Assembly: GCA_012729955.1 (NCBI GenBank)
Contig: JAAYBX010000050.1
Coordinates: forward strand, 1 to 63,525
Source: Clostridiaceae bacterium
Lineage (GTDB): Bacteria; Bacillota; Clostridia; DUPQ01
Direction: 5' to 3'
Length of the DNA stretch: 63,525 nt
The first letter of the stretch is position 1; each line of letters opens with the position of its first letter. The notes beneath the pieces were generated by a model that made no database searches, was not told where the DNA came from, and saw only the letters and a list, made by a program, of their open reading frames with translations. Positions 37,100-46,838 of the stretch are shown here, piece after piece. The position numbers were made by a program, and so were the translations under genes.

Positions 37100-38213
37100 G
37101 AAAATTATAAAGCAGTGTCTCGAAAGGGTATCTGGCAAGGAGGAAAATGAAATTGAAACAACTGTTGCCGAGTATATATATGATTTTAAGAACAGGGATA
37201 TGGGAGATAAATCAGAAGTCATAAAGCAAATAATGGATTCTATAACTGGTTATGGGATTTTACAGCCATTGATGGAAAAAGAAGGTATTACTGAAGTCAT
37301 GGTAAATGCAGACAAGATATTTTATGAAGAGAAGGGTATGATTTACAGATATGATATAAATTTCACAGAACAGGATATAGACAAACTGATATCCATATTA
37401 TGCCGAAAGACTGACAGAACGATAAATATGGCAAATCCGATACTGGATGGCAGTATAGGACATGATATACGAGTGAACATAATACTGGAACCTATTGCGA
37501 ATAATGGCAACAGCATTACGATAAGGAGATTCCCTAAAAAACAGATAACCCATGTAGATATGATAAGAGAAAGCTTTTTTACAGAAGAGATATCTGAATT
37601 TTTAGAAAATGCAGTAAAGGAAAAGCGGAATATTTTCATTTGCGGAGGAGCAGGATGCGGGAAGACCACATTATTAAATGTACTGACAGGATTCATACCA
37701 AAAAATGAAAGAGTTATAACAATTGAAGATTCAATAGAACTAATGATTGACCGTATAGATAACATAATCCGTCTGACATGCCGTAATCCCAATAATGAAG
37801 GAAAGGGAGAGATAAGTATTGACAGTCTGATACGGGCAAGTCTAAGAATGAGACCGGATAGGATTATTGTAGGAGAGATAAGAGGAAAAGAAGCTTTATA
37901 TATGCTCCAAGCTATGAACACAGGACATATAGGTTCTATATCGACTGGCCATGCGAATTCCTGCAAGGATGCGTTTTCCCGTATAGAAACAATGGTGCTA
38001 ATGGAATGTGATATGCCTTTTATGGCAATCCGAAAGCAGATTTATGATGCTATTGACATCGTAATCTCATTGCAGAGGATAAATGGAAAGAGAGTACTGA
38101 CTGAAATTGCACAGGTAGTGGATTTTGAAGATGGTGAAATTAAACTTAATTACCTGTATGCATATGATATTGCTTCAAGAAAGCATATCAGAATACAAGA
38201 AGGAGGAGCATGA
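37083..38213 (+). CDS. tadA: Tad pilus assembly ATPase TadA/CpaF
   Basis: 376 residues. Walker A in CGGAGCGKTTLLNVL, Asp box in RVITIEDSIEL, and Walker B in RPDRIIVGEIRGKEALYML, then the His box TGHIGSISTGHANS. This is the hexameric secretion ATPase that powers pilus polymerisation. Start 37083 (MMQDYRK) is preferred because GGAG lies 7 bp upstream; ATG 37065 has no ribosome-binding site, and 37086 is a near alternative. It overlaps tadZ by 17 bp. Confidence 0.92.
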   Translation: MMQDYRKIIKQCLERVSGKEENEIETTVAEYIYDFKNRDMGDKSEVIKQIMDSITGYGILQPLMEKEGITEVMVNADKIFYEEKGMIYRYDINFTEQDIDKLISILCRKTDRTINMANPILDGSIGHDIRVNIILEPIANNGNSITIRRFPKKQITHVDMIRESFFTEEISEFLENAVKEKRNIFICGGAGCGKTTLLNVLTGFIPKNERVITIEDSIELMIDRIDNIIRLTCRNPNNEGKGEISIDSLIRASLRMRPDRIIVGEIRGKEALYMLQAMNTGHIGSISTGHANSCKDAFSRIETMVLMECDMPFMAIRKQIYDAIDIVISLQRINGKRVLTEIAQVVDFEDGEIKLNYLYAYDIASRKHIRIQEGGA

Positions 38214-38248
38214 ACTTTCAAAGACGGTATCATGTAAACACAAAATGA
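38210..38248 (+). other. 12-codon mini-ORF bridging tadA and tadB
   Basis: ATG 38210 sits 4 bp behind AAGGAGG and overlaps the tadA stop (ATGA). It reads MNFQRRYHVNTK and stops at 38246-38248, overlapping the tadB ATG (ATGA). It could couple translation between the genes, since tadB itself has no Shine-Dalgarno sequence. Confidence 0.4.
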
Positions 38249-38955
38249 AATTTGTATTTATAAGAAGAGCATTTGTAACAGGTTCTGTATATGCAATTTG
38301 TATTTACTATCTTTATTTGTCGCTCTTTGTATCAGTAATTGCAGGCGTACTTGTAACAGGGATATGCTTGTGCGATAAAAAATATATGAAGCAAATTGTC
38401 TGTAAAAGAAACAGAGATAGTTTTGAGAGATTTTTAGAGATATTATTATCTTACACTGCTATACCTTCTGACTTTATACATGCATTCTCAAAAGCTCTGG
38501 TGGAATTTAAGAGAATTTATCCGAAAGATAATATGATTCCATTAACAGACAAGATATATGCAAAAACAATTGCGAATTTAAGTACGGATAGTATTATGGA
38601 ATCCTTTTCTGGGTATCTTGATATTGAAGAAGCATATCTGTTTTGTGAAAGCGTCGTTATCTGCGAGAAAAAAGGAGCAGACATGAACAGGACTATTAAG
38701 GAGACTATTGCATTTATAAGGGAGAAGAGAAGTATCGAACAAGAGATAGAGATAATAACTGAGGAGAAAAAAACTGAAAGGTTTATTGTCAGCCTGTGTC
38801 CCTTCCTAATACTTGCCCTCTTTAATAATATGGGTACAGGTTATCTGGATATTCTATATAGCGGGATTTTAGGCAGGACAATAATGACTGCAGCAGGCAT
38901 ATTGTTTTTAATATCCTCATATCTTGCTAAAAAGATATTAGAGGTTAAAATATGA
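38245..38955 (+). CDS. tadB: TadB-like inner-membrane platform protein
   Basis: 236 residues from ATG 38245, four membrane segments: about 6-45 as a pair, and 175-235 as a pair, with a helical cytoplasmic region that has ADMNRTIKETIAFIREKRSIEQEIE, typical of the GspF/TadB family. The frame is open further upstream to 38125, but that would overlap tadA by 89 bp and lacks a ribosome-binding site. Translation may be coupled through the mini-ORF at 38210. It ends in an ATGA overlap with tadC. A frameshift in the first codons is an alternative explanation. Confidence 0.82.
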   Translation: MKFVFIRRAFVTGSVYAICIYYLYLSLFVSVIAGVLVTGICLCDKKYMKQIVCKRNRDSFERFLEILLSYTAIPSDFIHAFSKALVEFKRIYPKDNMIPLTDKIYAKTIANLSTDSIMESFSGYLDIEEAYLFCESVVICEKKGADMNRTIKETIAFIREKRSIEQEIEIITEEKKTERFIVSLCPFLILALFNNMGTGYLDILYSGILGRTIMTAAGILFLISSYLAKKILEVKI

Positions 38956-39776
38956 GCTTATTCGTGATTTATATATTTCTTATGCTCTTTACCTTGTTCT
39001 GGTCCAGAAAAGTAAAATTTGATTTTCCTTTAAGTCACTGTACATTTCTGAAGTCAACTTATAAAGCATTTGTTCCTTTGGCAAAATTAACTGTACGATT
39101 TACTTTGGCAGACAACCGGCTTAGCCTTTTGTATCCAAAAGAAACAAAAGAAGATATATATATTGCCAATACCAGTTTAAAGATTAATATATTTGCGATT
39201 ATGCTTTTTCTTCCGATTGTTGCAATTATCAGTAAAGCATCAGTAATAGTCATAATAATTTCTGTTTTTCTTTGTTTTGCATGCATGAAATGTGTGGATT
39301 TTGATATATTAAAAGTATATGAGAAGAAAAAAGAAGAAATACTAACAGATTTTTCTATTTTTCTGACGAAGCTTACATTGTGTATAGGAGCAGGCATGAC
39401 TCTTAATCAGGCATTTACGCGCCAGAATTATAACCTTCCAAATAAAACATTTAAAATGCATATAAACCAGCTTATAAATAGTCTTACTATACATTCAGAT
39501 CCTGAGTATTCATTTCTTGAATTATCCCTGATGCTTCCAATAACACAGGTTAATGCCTTTTGCTCTATCATGATAACAGGTTTTAAAAATACTGAAGCAG
39601 GAATAAAGGATACACTGAAAACATATACTTCTTCTATATGGGCAGATAGAAGGAATAATGCGAAAAAAAGAGCAGAGCAGTCATCTGCTAAAGCAGTATT
39701 AGCGCTTGCCATAGGCTTAATAGGTATTTTAATGGTTCTTACTGCTCCTGCATTGATTATGCTTATGAATATTTAA
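38952..39776 (+). CDS. tadC: TadC-like inner-membrane platform protein
   Basis: 274 residues, overlapping tadB by 4 bp. Paired membrane segments near residues 75-120 and at the C-terminus, with LTKLTLCIGAGMTLNQAF and a late RAEQSSAKAVLALAIGLIGILMVLTAPALIML that match GspF-type TadC proteins. It forms the platform with TadB for pilus assembly. Spacing to the pilin gene is 11 bp. Confidence 0.85.
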   Translation: MSLFVIYIFLMLFTLFWSRKVKFDFPLSHCTFLKSTYKAFVPLAKLTVRFTLADNRLSLLYPKETKEDIYIANTSLKINIFAIMLFLPIVAIISKASVIVIIISVFLCFACMKCVDFDILKVYEKKKEEILTDFSIFLTKLTLCIGAGMTLNQAFTRQNYNLPNKTFKMHINQLINSLTIHSDPEYSFLELSLMLPITQVNAFCSIMITGFKNTEAGIKDTLKTYTSSIWADRRNNAKKRAEQSSAKAVLALAIGLIGILMVLTAPALIMLMNI

Positions 39777-39787
39777 GGAGGAAAAAG

Positions 39788-39955
39788 ATGAAAGCAAAAA
39801 AGAGAGGAATGGGTACTGTGGAAGTAGTAATAATACTTGCTGTTTTGGTAGGTATCGCATTAATTTTCAGAGAAGCAATCACTAATTTTGTTGAAAGGAT
39901 AATTGATGGCACGCTGAATGATCAAAGCATACTGGAGAAATTAAGGATTGATTGA
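39788..39955 (+). CDS. Flp1-type prepilin, 55 residues
   Basis: Only 55 codons, so it is easy to miss. GGAGGAAAAAG precedes ATG 39788. The N-terminus MKAKKRG-MGTVEVVIILAVLVGIALIF has a basic leader ending in Gly, then Glu at +5 of the mature part, and a 20-residue hydrophobic helix, which is the prepilin plan of Flp/TadE-like and Flp1-like proteins. Directly after tadC and before an FHA protein, it is the likely major pilin. No prepilin peptidase (TadV/CpaA) is in the window, so processing must be by a peptidase encoded elsewhere. Confidence 0.85.
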   Translation: MKAKKRGMGTVEVVIILAVLVGIALIFREAITNFVERIIDGTLNDQSILEKLRID

Positions 39956-39956
39956 A

Positions 39957-40784
39957 ATGATTAGCGAGATTATACAAAGCAACCAAGATAAGCTTCTCCT
40001 TCTGACAGGCGATATGATACTGTGTCCGGAATATATGATACGAATGCTTCAAAACTGTGTTATTGACTGTTTCATGCCTGTAAAACATAGTAATAGTGAT
40101 GAGCTTATATTTGATACACTTAATGGAACGAGCTTATCTGTATATCTGCAAAAGAAAGGATATACGCCAGACCTCTTGAAAAAACTGTTATACAGCATAA
40201 AAGACATGATGTGTATAACCAGTTCTTATCTTCTTGATGCTGAATATGTGGTACTGGATGTACGGTATATATATGTTTATAAAAATGAAACATTCAAGTA
40301 TATATTAAATCCATTTAATAAATATGACTTAAACAATAGTTTAAAACAACTTGTATGTGAAATTACTGCGGGCAAATATACCAATAAAAACATTAAAGAA
40401 GCCCTTTATGATGACGAATTTAGTATTAACCACATTATAAAGGCTGCTGATGATGAAGATAATAAGGCAGATGACTCTACTTTTGAAGAGCCAAAGAAAG
40501 CCATATTAAAGAATATTATTGATACTGACGACTGCATAACCATTACAAAAAAGGACATAATAGTTGGAAAAGTTAAGCTTATATGTGATTTCAAGCTTTC
40601 TGGGAAGCTTGTTTCAGCAAGACATGCATGTATGAGATACTCTCATGATACTGTTTATGTGAGGGATCTTAACAGCAGAAATGGTACCTATATAAATGGT
40701 GAAAGAATCAAACCTGAAAGTTTTACAAAGATTAAGAGAGGCGATATAGTTGCATTCGGTGATAATGAATATATATTAATGTAG
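39957..40784 (+). CDS. FHA-domain protein of the Tad locus
   Basis: 275 residues. The start is ATG 39957, 1 bp after the pilin stop, with AAGGA nine bases upstream; an in-frame TTG at 39948 is less likely. Residues 1-180 are an uncharacterised domain common upstream of FHA domains in clostridial Tad loci (DUF6382-like). Residues 190-275 form the FHA domain with VSARHACM and RDLNSRNGTYINGERI, which binds phosphothreonine. It may link pilus assembly to Ser/Thr kinase signalling. Confidence 0.83.
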   Translation: MISEIIQSNQDKLLLLTGDMILCPEYMIRMLQNCVIDCFMPVKHSNSDELIFDTLNGTSLSVYLQKKGYTPDLLKKLLYSIKDMMCITSSYLLDAEYVVLDVRYIYVYKNETFKYILNPFNKYDLNNSLKQLVCEITAGKYTNKNIKEALYDDEFSINHIIKAADDEDNKADDSTFEEPKKAILKNIIDTDDCITITKKDIIVGKVKLICDFKLSGKLVSARHACMRYSHDTVYVRDLNSRNGTYINGERIKPESFTKIKRGDIVAFGDNEYILM

Positions 40785-40861
40785 GATTTAAAAAAAATAA
40801 TGTAGATATCTATCATCATTTATGATAAAATTCTTTTTAATGAAAATGAAGGAGATATCCT

Positions 40862-41950
40862 ATGTTAGCTATAGGTTGTGATCATGCAGGTTTCACGCTG
40901 AAAAACGAGATACTCTCGTATCTTGAGAAAAAAAACATACCATACCGTGATTTCGGAGCATATAGCGACGATTCATGCCATTTCCCGTTTTATGCCTCTT
41001 TAGTAGCATCAGCTGTTCAAAAGAATGAATGCGAAAGAGGCATTTTAATATGCGGAACAGGGATAGGTATGAGCATTGCTGCTAACAAATTCAAAGGAAT
41101 AAGAGCAGCATTATGCATGGATGAGTATCAGGCTAGGATGGCCAAGCGCCATAACAATGCGAATATACTTGTGCTTGCGGGTAGAATCACGCCCAAAGAT
41201 ACAGCTTTTGAGATAATTGACATATGGTTAAATGAAAATTATCTTGAAGGAAAATACGAGACAAGGAATGGATTGATCCGCAGAATAGAAGAAGGAGGAA
41301 GTATGTCAGGAACTAATTATATGGACATGGCGTTCGTATTTGATCATCCTCTTATACAGCATAAAATATCAATTATGAGGGATAAGAATACAAACACAAA
41401 GGAATTCAGAGAGCTTGTAAAAGAGGTATCCACATTGATGGGATATGAAGTTACACGCGAGCTGCCTTTAGAAGAGATTGAGGTGGAAACGCCAATAGCA
41501 AAAACTACAGTGAAGGTGCTTTCAGGGAAAAATGTAGGATTTGTCCCTATACTTAGAGCTGGACTTGGTATGGTTGATGGTCTTTTAACTTTAATTCCCA
41601 CAGCAAAAATAGGTCATATAGGATTATACAGAGATCATGAAACCTTGCAGCCAGTAGAGTACTACTGTAAACTTCCAGAAGATGCTCATGACAGAATGAT
41701 AATTTTACTTGACCCGATGCTTGCCACTGGAGGTTCAGCTTCTGCTGCCATAGGCTTTTTAAAACAAAGAGGCGTTAAGAACATCAAGCTTATGAGCATT
41801 ATAGCAGCACCGCAGGGCATACAGAAAGTCCACAAGGATCATCCTGATGTAAACATATATTGCGCGTGTGTAGACCAGACATTGAATGATAACGCTTACA
41901 TTGTACCGGGATTGGGCGATGCCGGAGACAGATTATTTGGTACAAAATAA
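40862..41950 (+). CDS. RpiB-uracil phosphoribosyltransferase fusion
   Basis: 362 residues in one frame. Residues 1-147 are ribose-5-phosphate isomerase B ([33 protein letters not shown]). Residues 148-362 are a complete uracil phosphoribosyltransferase ([30 protein letters not shown] and the PRPP loop [12 protein letters not shown]). The junction [10 protein letters not shown] has no linker, and DNA there reads as a Shine-Dalgarno then an ATG (41303), so the second enzyme could also be made alone. In many Firmicutes rpiB and upp are neighbours with a stop between them; here the stop is missing. The two activities join ribose-5-phosphate, the PRPP precursor, with pyrimidine salvage. Sequencing error at the junction cannot be excluded. 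Confidence 0.9.
   Translation: MLAIGCDHAGFTLKNEILSYLEKKNIPYRDFGAYSDDSCHFPFYASLVASAVQKNECERGILICGTGIGMSIAANKFKGIRAALCMDEYQARMAKRHNNANILVLAGRITPKDTAFEIIDIWLNENYLEGKYETRNGLIRRIEEGGSMSGTNYMDMAFVFDHPLIQHKISIMRDKNTNTKEFRELVKEVSTLMGYEVTRELPLEEIEVETPIAKTTVKVLSGKNVGFVPILRAGLGMVDGLLTLIPTAKIGHIGLYRDHETLQPVEYYCKLPEDAHDRMIILLDPMLATGGSASAAIGFLKQRGVKNIKLMSIIAAPQGIQKVHKDHPDVNIYCACVDQTLNDNAYIVPGLGDAGDRLFGTK
41292..41305 (+). promoter_or_regulatory. Internal Shine-Dalgarno and ATG at the RpiB-UPRT junction
   Basis: AAGGAGG at 41292-41298, 4 nt, ATG at 41303-41305, in frame with the fusion. This would permit internal initiation of a free 215-residue UPRT. Confidence 0.6.
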
Positions 41951-42396
41951 TGGAAAGACCTTCATGGGATGAATATTTCATGCAAGTGGTCCATCTTGTC
42001 AAGACCCGTTCGACTTGTTTAAGACGTAAAGTCGGTGCAGTAATTGTCAAGGATAAGAGGATATTAGCTACAGGATACAATGGAGCTCCTGTCGGATGCC
42101 GGCATTGTGAAGAGACCGGATGTTTACGACAGAAGTTAAACGTTCCTTCAGGAGAAAGACATGAACTTTGCCGTGCGATACACGCAGAGCAGAATGCGAT
42201 CGTACAGGCTGCTAAAGCAGGAACATCAATTGATGGTTCGACAATATATGTTTCTGCCCAGCCATGTGTCATATGCGCAAAGCTGCTTATAAATGCTGGT
42301 ATAATAAGAATCGTATTTGAAGGGGATTATCCTGATGAATTATCAAAAGAGCTTTTGGACGAATCAGGTATTGAATTGGTAAGATACGGAGGATGA
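41950..42396 (+). CDS. comEB: dCMP deaminase (ComEB-like)
   Basis: 148 residues, ATG directly overlapping the previous TAA. The zinc deaminase motif HAEQNAI and [10 protein letters not shown] are present, as is the extra Cys/His set of dCMP deaminases ([12 protein letters not shown]). It converts dCMP to dUMP for thymidylate synthesis. It lies in the usual Firmicutes order between upp and tagO. Confidence 0.92.
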   Translation: MERPSWDEYFMQVVHLVKTRSTCLRRKVGAVIVKDKRILATGYNGAPVGCRHCEETGCLRQKLNVPSGERHELCRAIHAEQNAIVQAAKAGTSIDGSTIYVSAQPCVICAKLLINAGIIRIVFEGDYPDELSKELLDESGIELVRYGG

Positions 42397-42397
42397 T

Positions 42398-43516
42398 GTG
42401 AGTTATCTATATACTTTCTTGGCGTCATTTGTCATTGCATTCGGTCTAAGCCCGTTAGTAATAAAATTTACTAAAGCTAAGAAAATTTTAAAATATCCAA
42501 AAAGAAACCGAGATGTCCATACTGAACCGGTACCGCTTCTAGGCGGTACTGCTATTATTATTTCTTTTGCTCTTGCAGTTTTTTTAAATTACCTTCTGAA
42601 TCCGAATTTTATAGTCACTATTGAAGTCATCGGATTAACAGCTGGAATAGTAATTGTAGCGGTAATGGGCATACTGGATGATGTATATGATTTAAAACCT
42701 GTTATAAAAGCAGCTTTCCAGTTTGCTGCAGCGATTACGACTGTTGCTATATCAGGGTCTAAGATTGCATATTTTACGAATCTTGGATCAAAAAACAATC
42801 TTGTTTATCTTCCAGATATAATATCCTTTATAGCTACTGTACTATGGATATTCATGCTTACCAATGCGTTTAATATCATAGATGGACTTGATGGGCTAAC
42901 AACAGGAACTGCCATCATATGCAGTCTTACTCTTTTCTTCGTTACATTTGTAAGGCCTGATGCAGGTTTGGTGGGTGAATATATTCCAATACTTTTAATT
43001 GCTCTAAGCGGTGCTGCAGCCGGCTTTTTACCTTTCAATTTCAATCCTGCAAAGCTTTACCTCGGAGAAACCGGAGCAGCCTTTTTAGGTTTCTGTATCG
43101 CAGTAATATCTATACAGGGTACGATGAAAGCGCATGCTGCAATCGCTGTGTTTATCCCTCTTATAGCTATGGGATTACCTATACTGGACATATCATTGGC
43201 ATATTTCAGAAGAATAATCATGAAAAAACCCATTGCAGTCGGAGACAGGGATCATATACATCACAGGCTTATGAAAATGGGCTTATCTCAGAAAAAGACT
43301 GTGCTTATACTATATTTACTAGACATTGTTTTCGGAGTGACAGCATTTATACTTTCAGGCGAGCAGTACAGCAGATTCTGGTTGTATTTTGCAATCGTCA
43401 TCATACTTCTTGGCATATCTATATATATTCTGTATGGACCATTATTGAAACAAGCTGCAAAGAACGGAAATGGCTATGTTAAAGATGAGGAGTACAAACA
43501 TGATAAAGACGATTAA
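42398..43516 (+). CDS. tagO: UDP-GlcNAc:undecaprenyl-phosphate GlcNAc-1-phosphate transferase (TagO/WecA-like)
   Basis: 372 residues, GTG start after CGGAGGATGAT. Ten or so membrane segments; MGILDDVYDLKP and NAFNIIDGLDGL are the Asp-rich catalytic boxes, and GDRDHIHHRLMKMG is the His-rich cytosolic loop of the family. It makes the lipid-linked GlcNAc that starts teichoic acid or secondary cell-wall polymer, which the SLH domains of the first protein in the window would need. Its stop overlaps mnaA by 17 bp. Confidence 0.92.
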   Translation: MSYLYTFLASFVIAFGLSPLVIKFTKAKKILKYPKRNRDVHTEPVPLLGGTAIIISFALAVFLNYLLNPNFIVTIEVIGLTAGIVIVAVMGILDDVYDLKPVIKAAFQFAAAITTVAISGSKIAYFTNLGSKNNLVYLPDIISFIATVLWIFMLTNAFNIIDGLDGLTTGTAIICSLTLFFVTFVRPDAGLVGEYIPILLIALSGAAAGFLPFNFNPAKLYLGETGAAFLGFCIAVISIQGTMKAHAAIAVFIPLIAMGLPILDISLAYFRRIIMKKPIAVGDRDHIHHRLMKMGLSQKKTVLILYLLDIVFGVTAFILSGEQYSRFWLYFAIVIILLGISIYILYGPLLKQAAKNGNGYVKDEEYKHDKDD

Positions 43517-44627
43517 GATAATATCTGTATTCGGTACAAGACCTGATACGATTAAAATGGCTCCTTTGGTGAATCTTCTTGATAAAGACAAGGATATAGA
43601 CCACATAGTATGTGTGACAGGGCAGCACAGGGAAATGGTTAATGAGATACTGCAAATATTCGCAATATTTGCAAAATATGACCTGGATATAATGAGAGAA
43701 GGGCAGACTTTGGAGTATGTCACTTCATCAGTATTAACAAAATTCTCTGAAGTTCTTGAAAAAGAAAAACCTGACATGATATTAGTCCACGGAGATACTA
43801 ATACCTGTTTCTCTGCAGCTCTTGCAGCTTTCTATAAAAAAATCCCCATAGGTCATGTGGAAGCGGGATTAAGGACAGCCGATATATATTCTCCATATCC
43901 TGAGGAATTTGTCAGGAGGACTGTGGATTCCATTGCAACACTGTATTTCTGTCCAACAAAGAATAATGCTGACAATCTTATAAAAGAAAATGCAGATAAG
44001 GAAAAAATATACATAACCGGGAATACTGTAATTGACACATTACAGACAACAGTTCAAAAGGACTATATTTTCAAAGAGTCTATTCTGAACAGGATAAACT
44101 TTGATAAGAAAAAAGTCATACCTATCACAGCTCACAGAAGGGAAAACATCGGTATAAATCTGGAGAACATATGCAAAGCTATTAAACAGCTTGCCTCAGA
44201 ATATAACGACAGCCAATTTATCTATACTGTGCATCCGAATCCAGCAGTTAAAAAAACTGTGAACAGCATACTTAAAGGTATAGACAATGTAACATTGCTG
44301 CCACCTTTAGTATTTACAGATCTTCACAACCTGATATCAAGATCATATTTCGTTATGACTGATTCTGGGGGATTGCAGGAAGAAGCACCATCATTAGGAG
44401 TTCCTGTGCTTGTTTTAAGGAAAGAAACCGAACGTCCAGAAGCAGTGACAGCTGGTACTGTTAAACTGACGGGAGTGGATTATAGCGAAATAGTCAAAGA
44501 CGGCAGGATGCTATTTGAGGATAAATCAATATATGAGAAGATGAGCAATGCTGTTAATCCATATGGTGATGGCAATGCTTCTCACAGAATAGTCGGAGCA
44601 ATAAAGGAATACTTCAATAATCTTTAA
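43500..44627 (+). CDS. mnaA: UDP-N-acetylglucosamine 2-epimerase
   Basis: 375 residues from ATG 43500, with GAGGAG seven bases upstream; the earlier in-frame ATG at 43470 lies deep in tagO. SVFGTRPDTIKMAPLV, VHGDTNTCFSAALAAF, GHVEAGLRT, HRRENIG and DSGGLQEEAPSLG are signature boxes. It makes UDP-ManNAc for wall polymer. Directly coupled to tagO. Confidence 0.93.
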   Translation: MIKTIKIISVFGTRPDTIKMAPLVNLLDKDKDIDHIVCVTGQHREMVNEILQIFAIFAKYDLDIMREGQTLEYVTSSVLTKFSEVLEKEKPDMILVHGDTNTCFSAALAAFYKKIPIGHVEAGLRTADIYSPYPEEFVRRTVDSIATLYFCPTKNNADNLIKENADKEKIYITGNTVIDTLQTTVQKDYIFKESILNRINFDKKKVIPITAHRRENIGINLENICKAIKQLASEYNDSQFIYTVHPNPAVKKTVNSILKGIDNVTLLPPLVFTDLHNLISRSYFVMTDSGGLQEEAPSLGVPVLVLRKETERPEAVTAGTVKLTGVDYSEIVKDGRMLFEDKSIYEKMSNAVNPYGDGNASHRIVGAIKEYFNNL

Positions 44628-44754
44628 CTAGGCAGTATTGCAAATATCCTATATCCCTTTTAACGGGTTTATAAGGTATAATTTTTACGGGTATTTTCCA
44701 ATGTTTATTTATTAAACGCTAATAATGTATAATATGAATGATAAGAGGTAAAAG

Positions 44755-45828
44755 ATGTTAGATAAATTAAAAGATATAGAGAGTAGATTCGAAGAGATAA
44801 ATTTGCAGCTATCCGATCCTGCTGTTATTTCAAACCAGGAGAAATATGTTGCCTTAATGAAAGAGTTGAATGATATTTCACAGATAGTTAAGGTATACAG
44901 AGAATATGCAGAAGCCTTGAAAGGAATTGATGATGTATATCTTATGCTGAAAGAAAACTCTGATGATCCTGATTTTAAACAAATGCTGCAGGATGAGCTG
45001 CATGAGCTTGAAGACAAGAAACCAGTTCTTGAACAGAAATTAAAGATTCTTCTTCTTCCAGCAGATCCCAATGATGAAAAAAATGTAATTATCGAGATAA
45101 GAGGCGGTGCTGGCGGGGATGAAGCGGCTCTTTTTGCATCCAGCCTGTTAAGAATGTATACGATGTATGCTGAAACCAAGAAATGGAAAACAGAAATACT
45201 TGATATTAACGAGATTGGGATAGGCGGAATAAAAGAAGTCGTATTCTTAATATCTGGTAACGGGGCATACAGCAGATTTAAATATGAAAGAGGAGTGCAC
45301 AGGGTGCAGAGAGTTCCTGAAACGGAATCTCAGGGAAGGATACATACTTCTACTGTCACTGTAGCAGTTCTTCCTGAGGTTGAGGATGTGGATGTTGATA
45401 TAAATCTTAATGATGTTCAGGTTGACACATACAGATCTTCCGGAGCAGGAGGACAGCATGTTAATAAAACAGACTCAGCAATAAGGCTGACTCATATTCC
45501 TACTGGTATCGTTGTAGCCTGCCAGGATGAGAGAAGCCAGCATAAGAACAAGGAAAAAGCTTTTAAGATACTCAGAAGCAAACTTTATGAGATGGCTCAG
45601 GAAAACCAGGACAAAGAAATAGCTCAGAACAGGAAAAGCCAGGTCGGCACAGGTGATAGGAGTGAAAGAATCAGGACATATAATTTTCCGCAAGGAAGGG
45701 TTACAGATCACAGAATAGGGCTCACGCTATACAAAATAGAAGCAATTATGAATGGAGATCTTGATGATTTAATGGATGCTCTTATAACAGAAGATCAGGC
45801 AAGAAAGCTGTCAAATCAAAATGGATAG
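44755..45828 (+). CDS. prfA: Peptide chain release factor 1
   Basis: 357 residues, the usual size, ATG after AGAGGTAAAAG. The GGQ motif lies in [17 protein letters not shown] and the codon-recognition stretch precedes it. It terminates translation at UAA and UAG. The customary partner gene prmC (the GGQ methyltransferase) is absent between it and the Sua5-type gene. Confidence 0.96.
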   Translation: MLDKLKDIESRFEEINLQLSDPAVISNQEKYVALMKELNDISQIVKVYREYAEALKGIDDVYLMLKENSDDPDFKQMLQDELHELEDKKPVLEQKLKILLLPADPNDEKNVIIEIRGGAGGDEAALFASSLLRMYTMYAETKKWKTEILDINEIGIGGIKEVVFLISGNGAYSRFKYERGVHRVQRVPETESQGRIHTSTVTVAVLPEVEDVDVDINLNDVQVDTYRSSGAGGQHVNKTDSAIRLTHIPTGIVVACQDERSQHKNKEKAFKILRSKLYEMAQENQDKEIAQNRKSQVGTGDRSERIRTYNFPQGRVTDHRIGLTLYKIEAIMNGDLDDLMDALITEDQARKLSNQNG

Positions 45829-46837
45829 AGTTAATACTAAACTGATTAATTTCCCTGATGATATCAGTTTAAAACATTGTGCAGAAATAATTGTAAAAGG
45901 CGGTATTGTGGTGTTTCCTACTGAGACCGTTTACGGATTAGGTGCAGATGCCTTGAATCCTTCCGCAGTGGAAAAGATATTCACTGCAAAAGGAAGGCCT
46001 AATGATAATCCTCTTATAATCCATTTGCATGACATCTCTGTGCTGGATAAATATGTAATGGAAGTTCCTCAAGTATTGTCTTTGCTTTCAAAACTATATA
46101 TGCCAGGCCCGCTTACAGTTGTATTGAAGAAGAAAAATATAATACCAGACTGTGTTACTGCGAATCTTGATACTGTTGCAGTAAGAATACCAGATAATGA
46201 TATAGCCCGTAAACTGATTGAATATTCTGATACTGCAATAGCTGCACCAAGCGCGAATATCTCAGGAAAACCTAGTCCGACAATGTACGAGCATGTAGTA
46301 TCTGACCTATTTGGAAAAGCTGATGCAATAATAAACGGAGGCAAATGCAGAATCGGAGTGGAGTCCACAGTTTTAGATCTTACATCCGAAAAGCCGGTTA
46401 TTCTTCGCCCTGGTGGAGTTCCGTATGATAGTTTAAAGCTTGTTATAAAGGATCTTCAGGTAGCGAATACATCTTCTTCCGATACCCCTAAATCACCAGG
46501 AATGAAATACAAGCATTATGCGCCGAAAGCAGATATGGTAATAATAAAAGGGGACATGTTAAGAGTTTTGGAAAGAATAAATAGTATGTCAGATGACTAT
46601 AGTGGTGTCCTTTGCTGCAAAGAGACATATGACAGATATGATACTGCAAATAAACTATGTGCTGGTAGCATAAAGGACCCTTCAGAAATCGCATCCAATA
46701 TTTTTGAATGTTTAAGGCTGTTTGACGAAATGCAGATAAAAATAATATATTGTGAATATTTTGATACTAAAGGAATAGGTGAAGCAGTAATGAACAGGCT
46801 TTTAAAAGCAGCATCACAGAATGTGATCGAGGTATAA
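45821..46837 (+). CDS. Threonylcarbamoyl-AMP synthase (Sua5 type)
   Basis: 338 residues, overlapping prfA by 8 bp. The YrdC fold is seen in [40 protein letters not shown] and [15 protein letters not shown], with the longer C-terminal Sua5 domain ([11 protein letters not shown] linker). It makes the intermediate for t6A at tRNA position 37. Confidence 0.93.
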   Translation: MDRVNTKLINFPDDISLKHCAEIIVKGGIVVFPTETVYGLGADALNPSAVEKIFTAKGRPNDNPLIIHLHDISVLDKYVMEVPQVLSLLSKLYMPGPLTVVLKKKNIIPDCVTANLDTVAVRIPDNDIARKLIEYSDTAIAAPSANISGKPSPTMYEHVVSDLFGKADAIINGGKCRIGVESTVLDLTSEKPVILRPGGVPYDSLKLVIKDLQVANTSSSDTPKSPGMKYKHYAPKADMVIIKGDMLRVLERINSMSDDYSGVLCCKETYDRYDTANKLCAGSIKDPSEIASNIFECLRLFDEMQIKIIYCEYFDTKGIGEAVMNRLLKAASQNVIEV

Positions 46838-46838
46838 A

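Noticed and set aside
38125-38244. Longer TadB starting within tadA
   Set aside because: Would overlap tadA by 89 bp without any ribosome-binding site; ATG 38245 is the simpler start.
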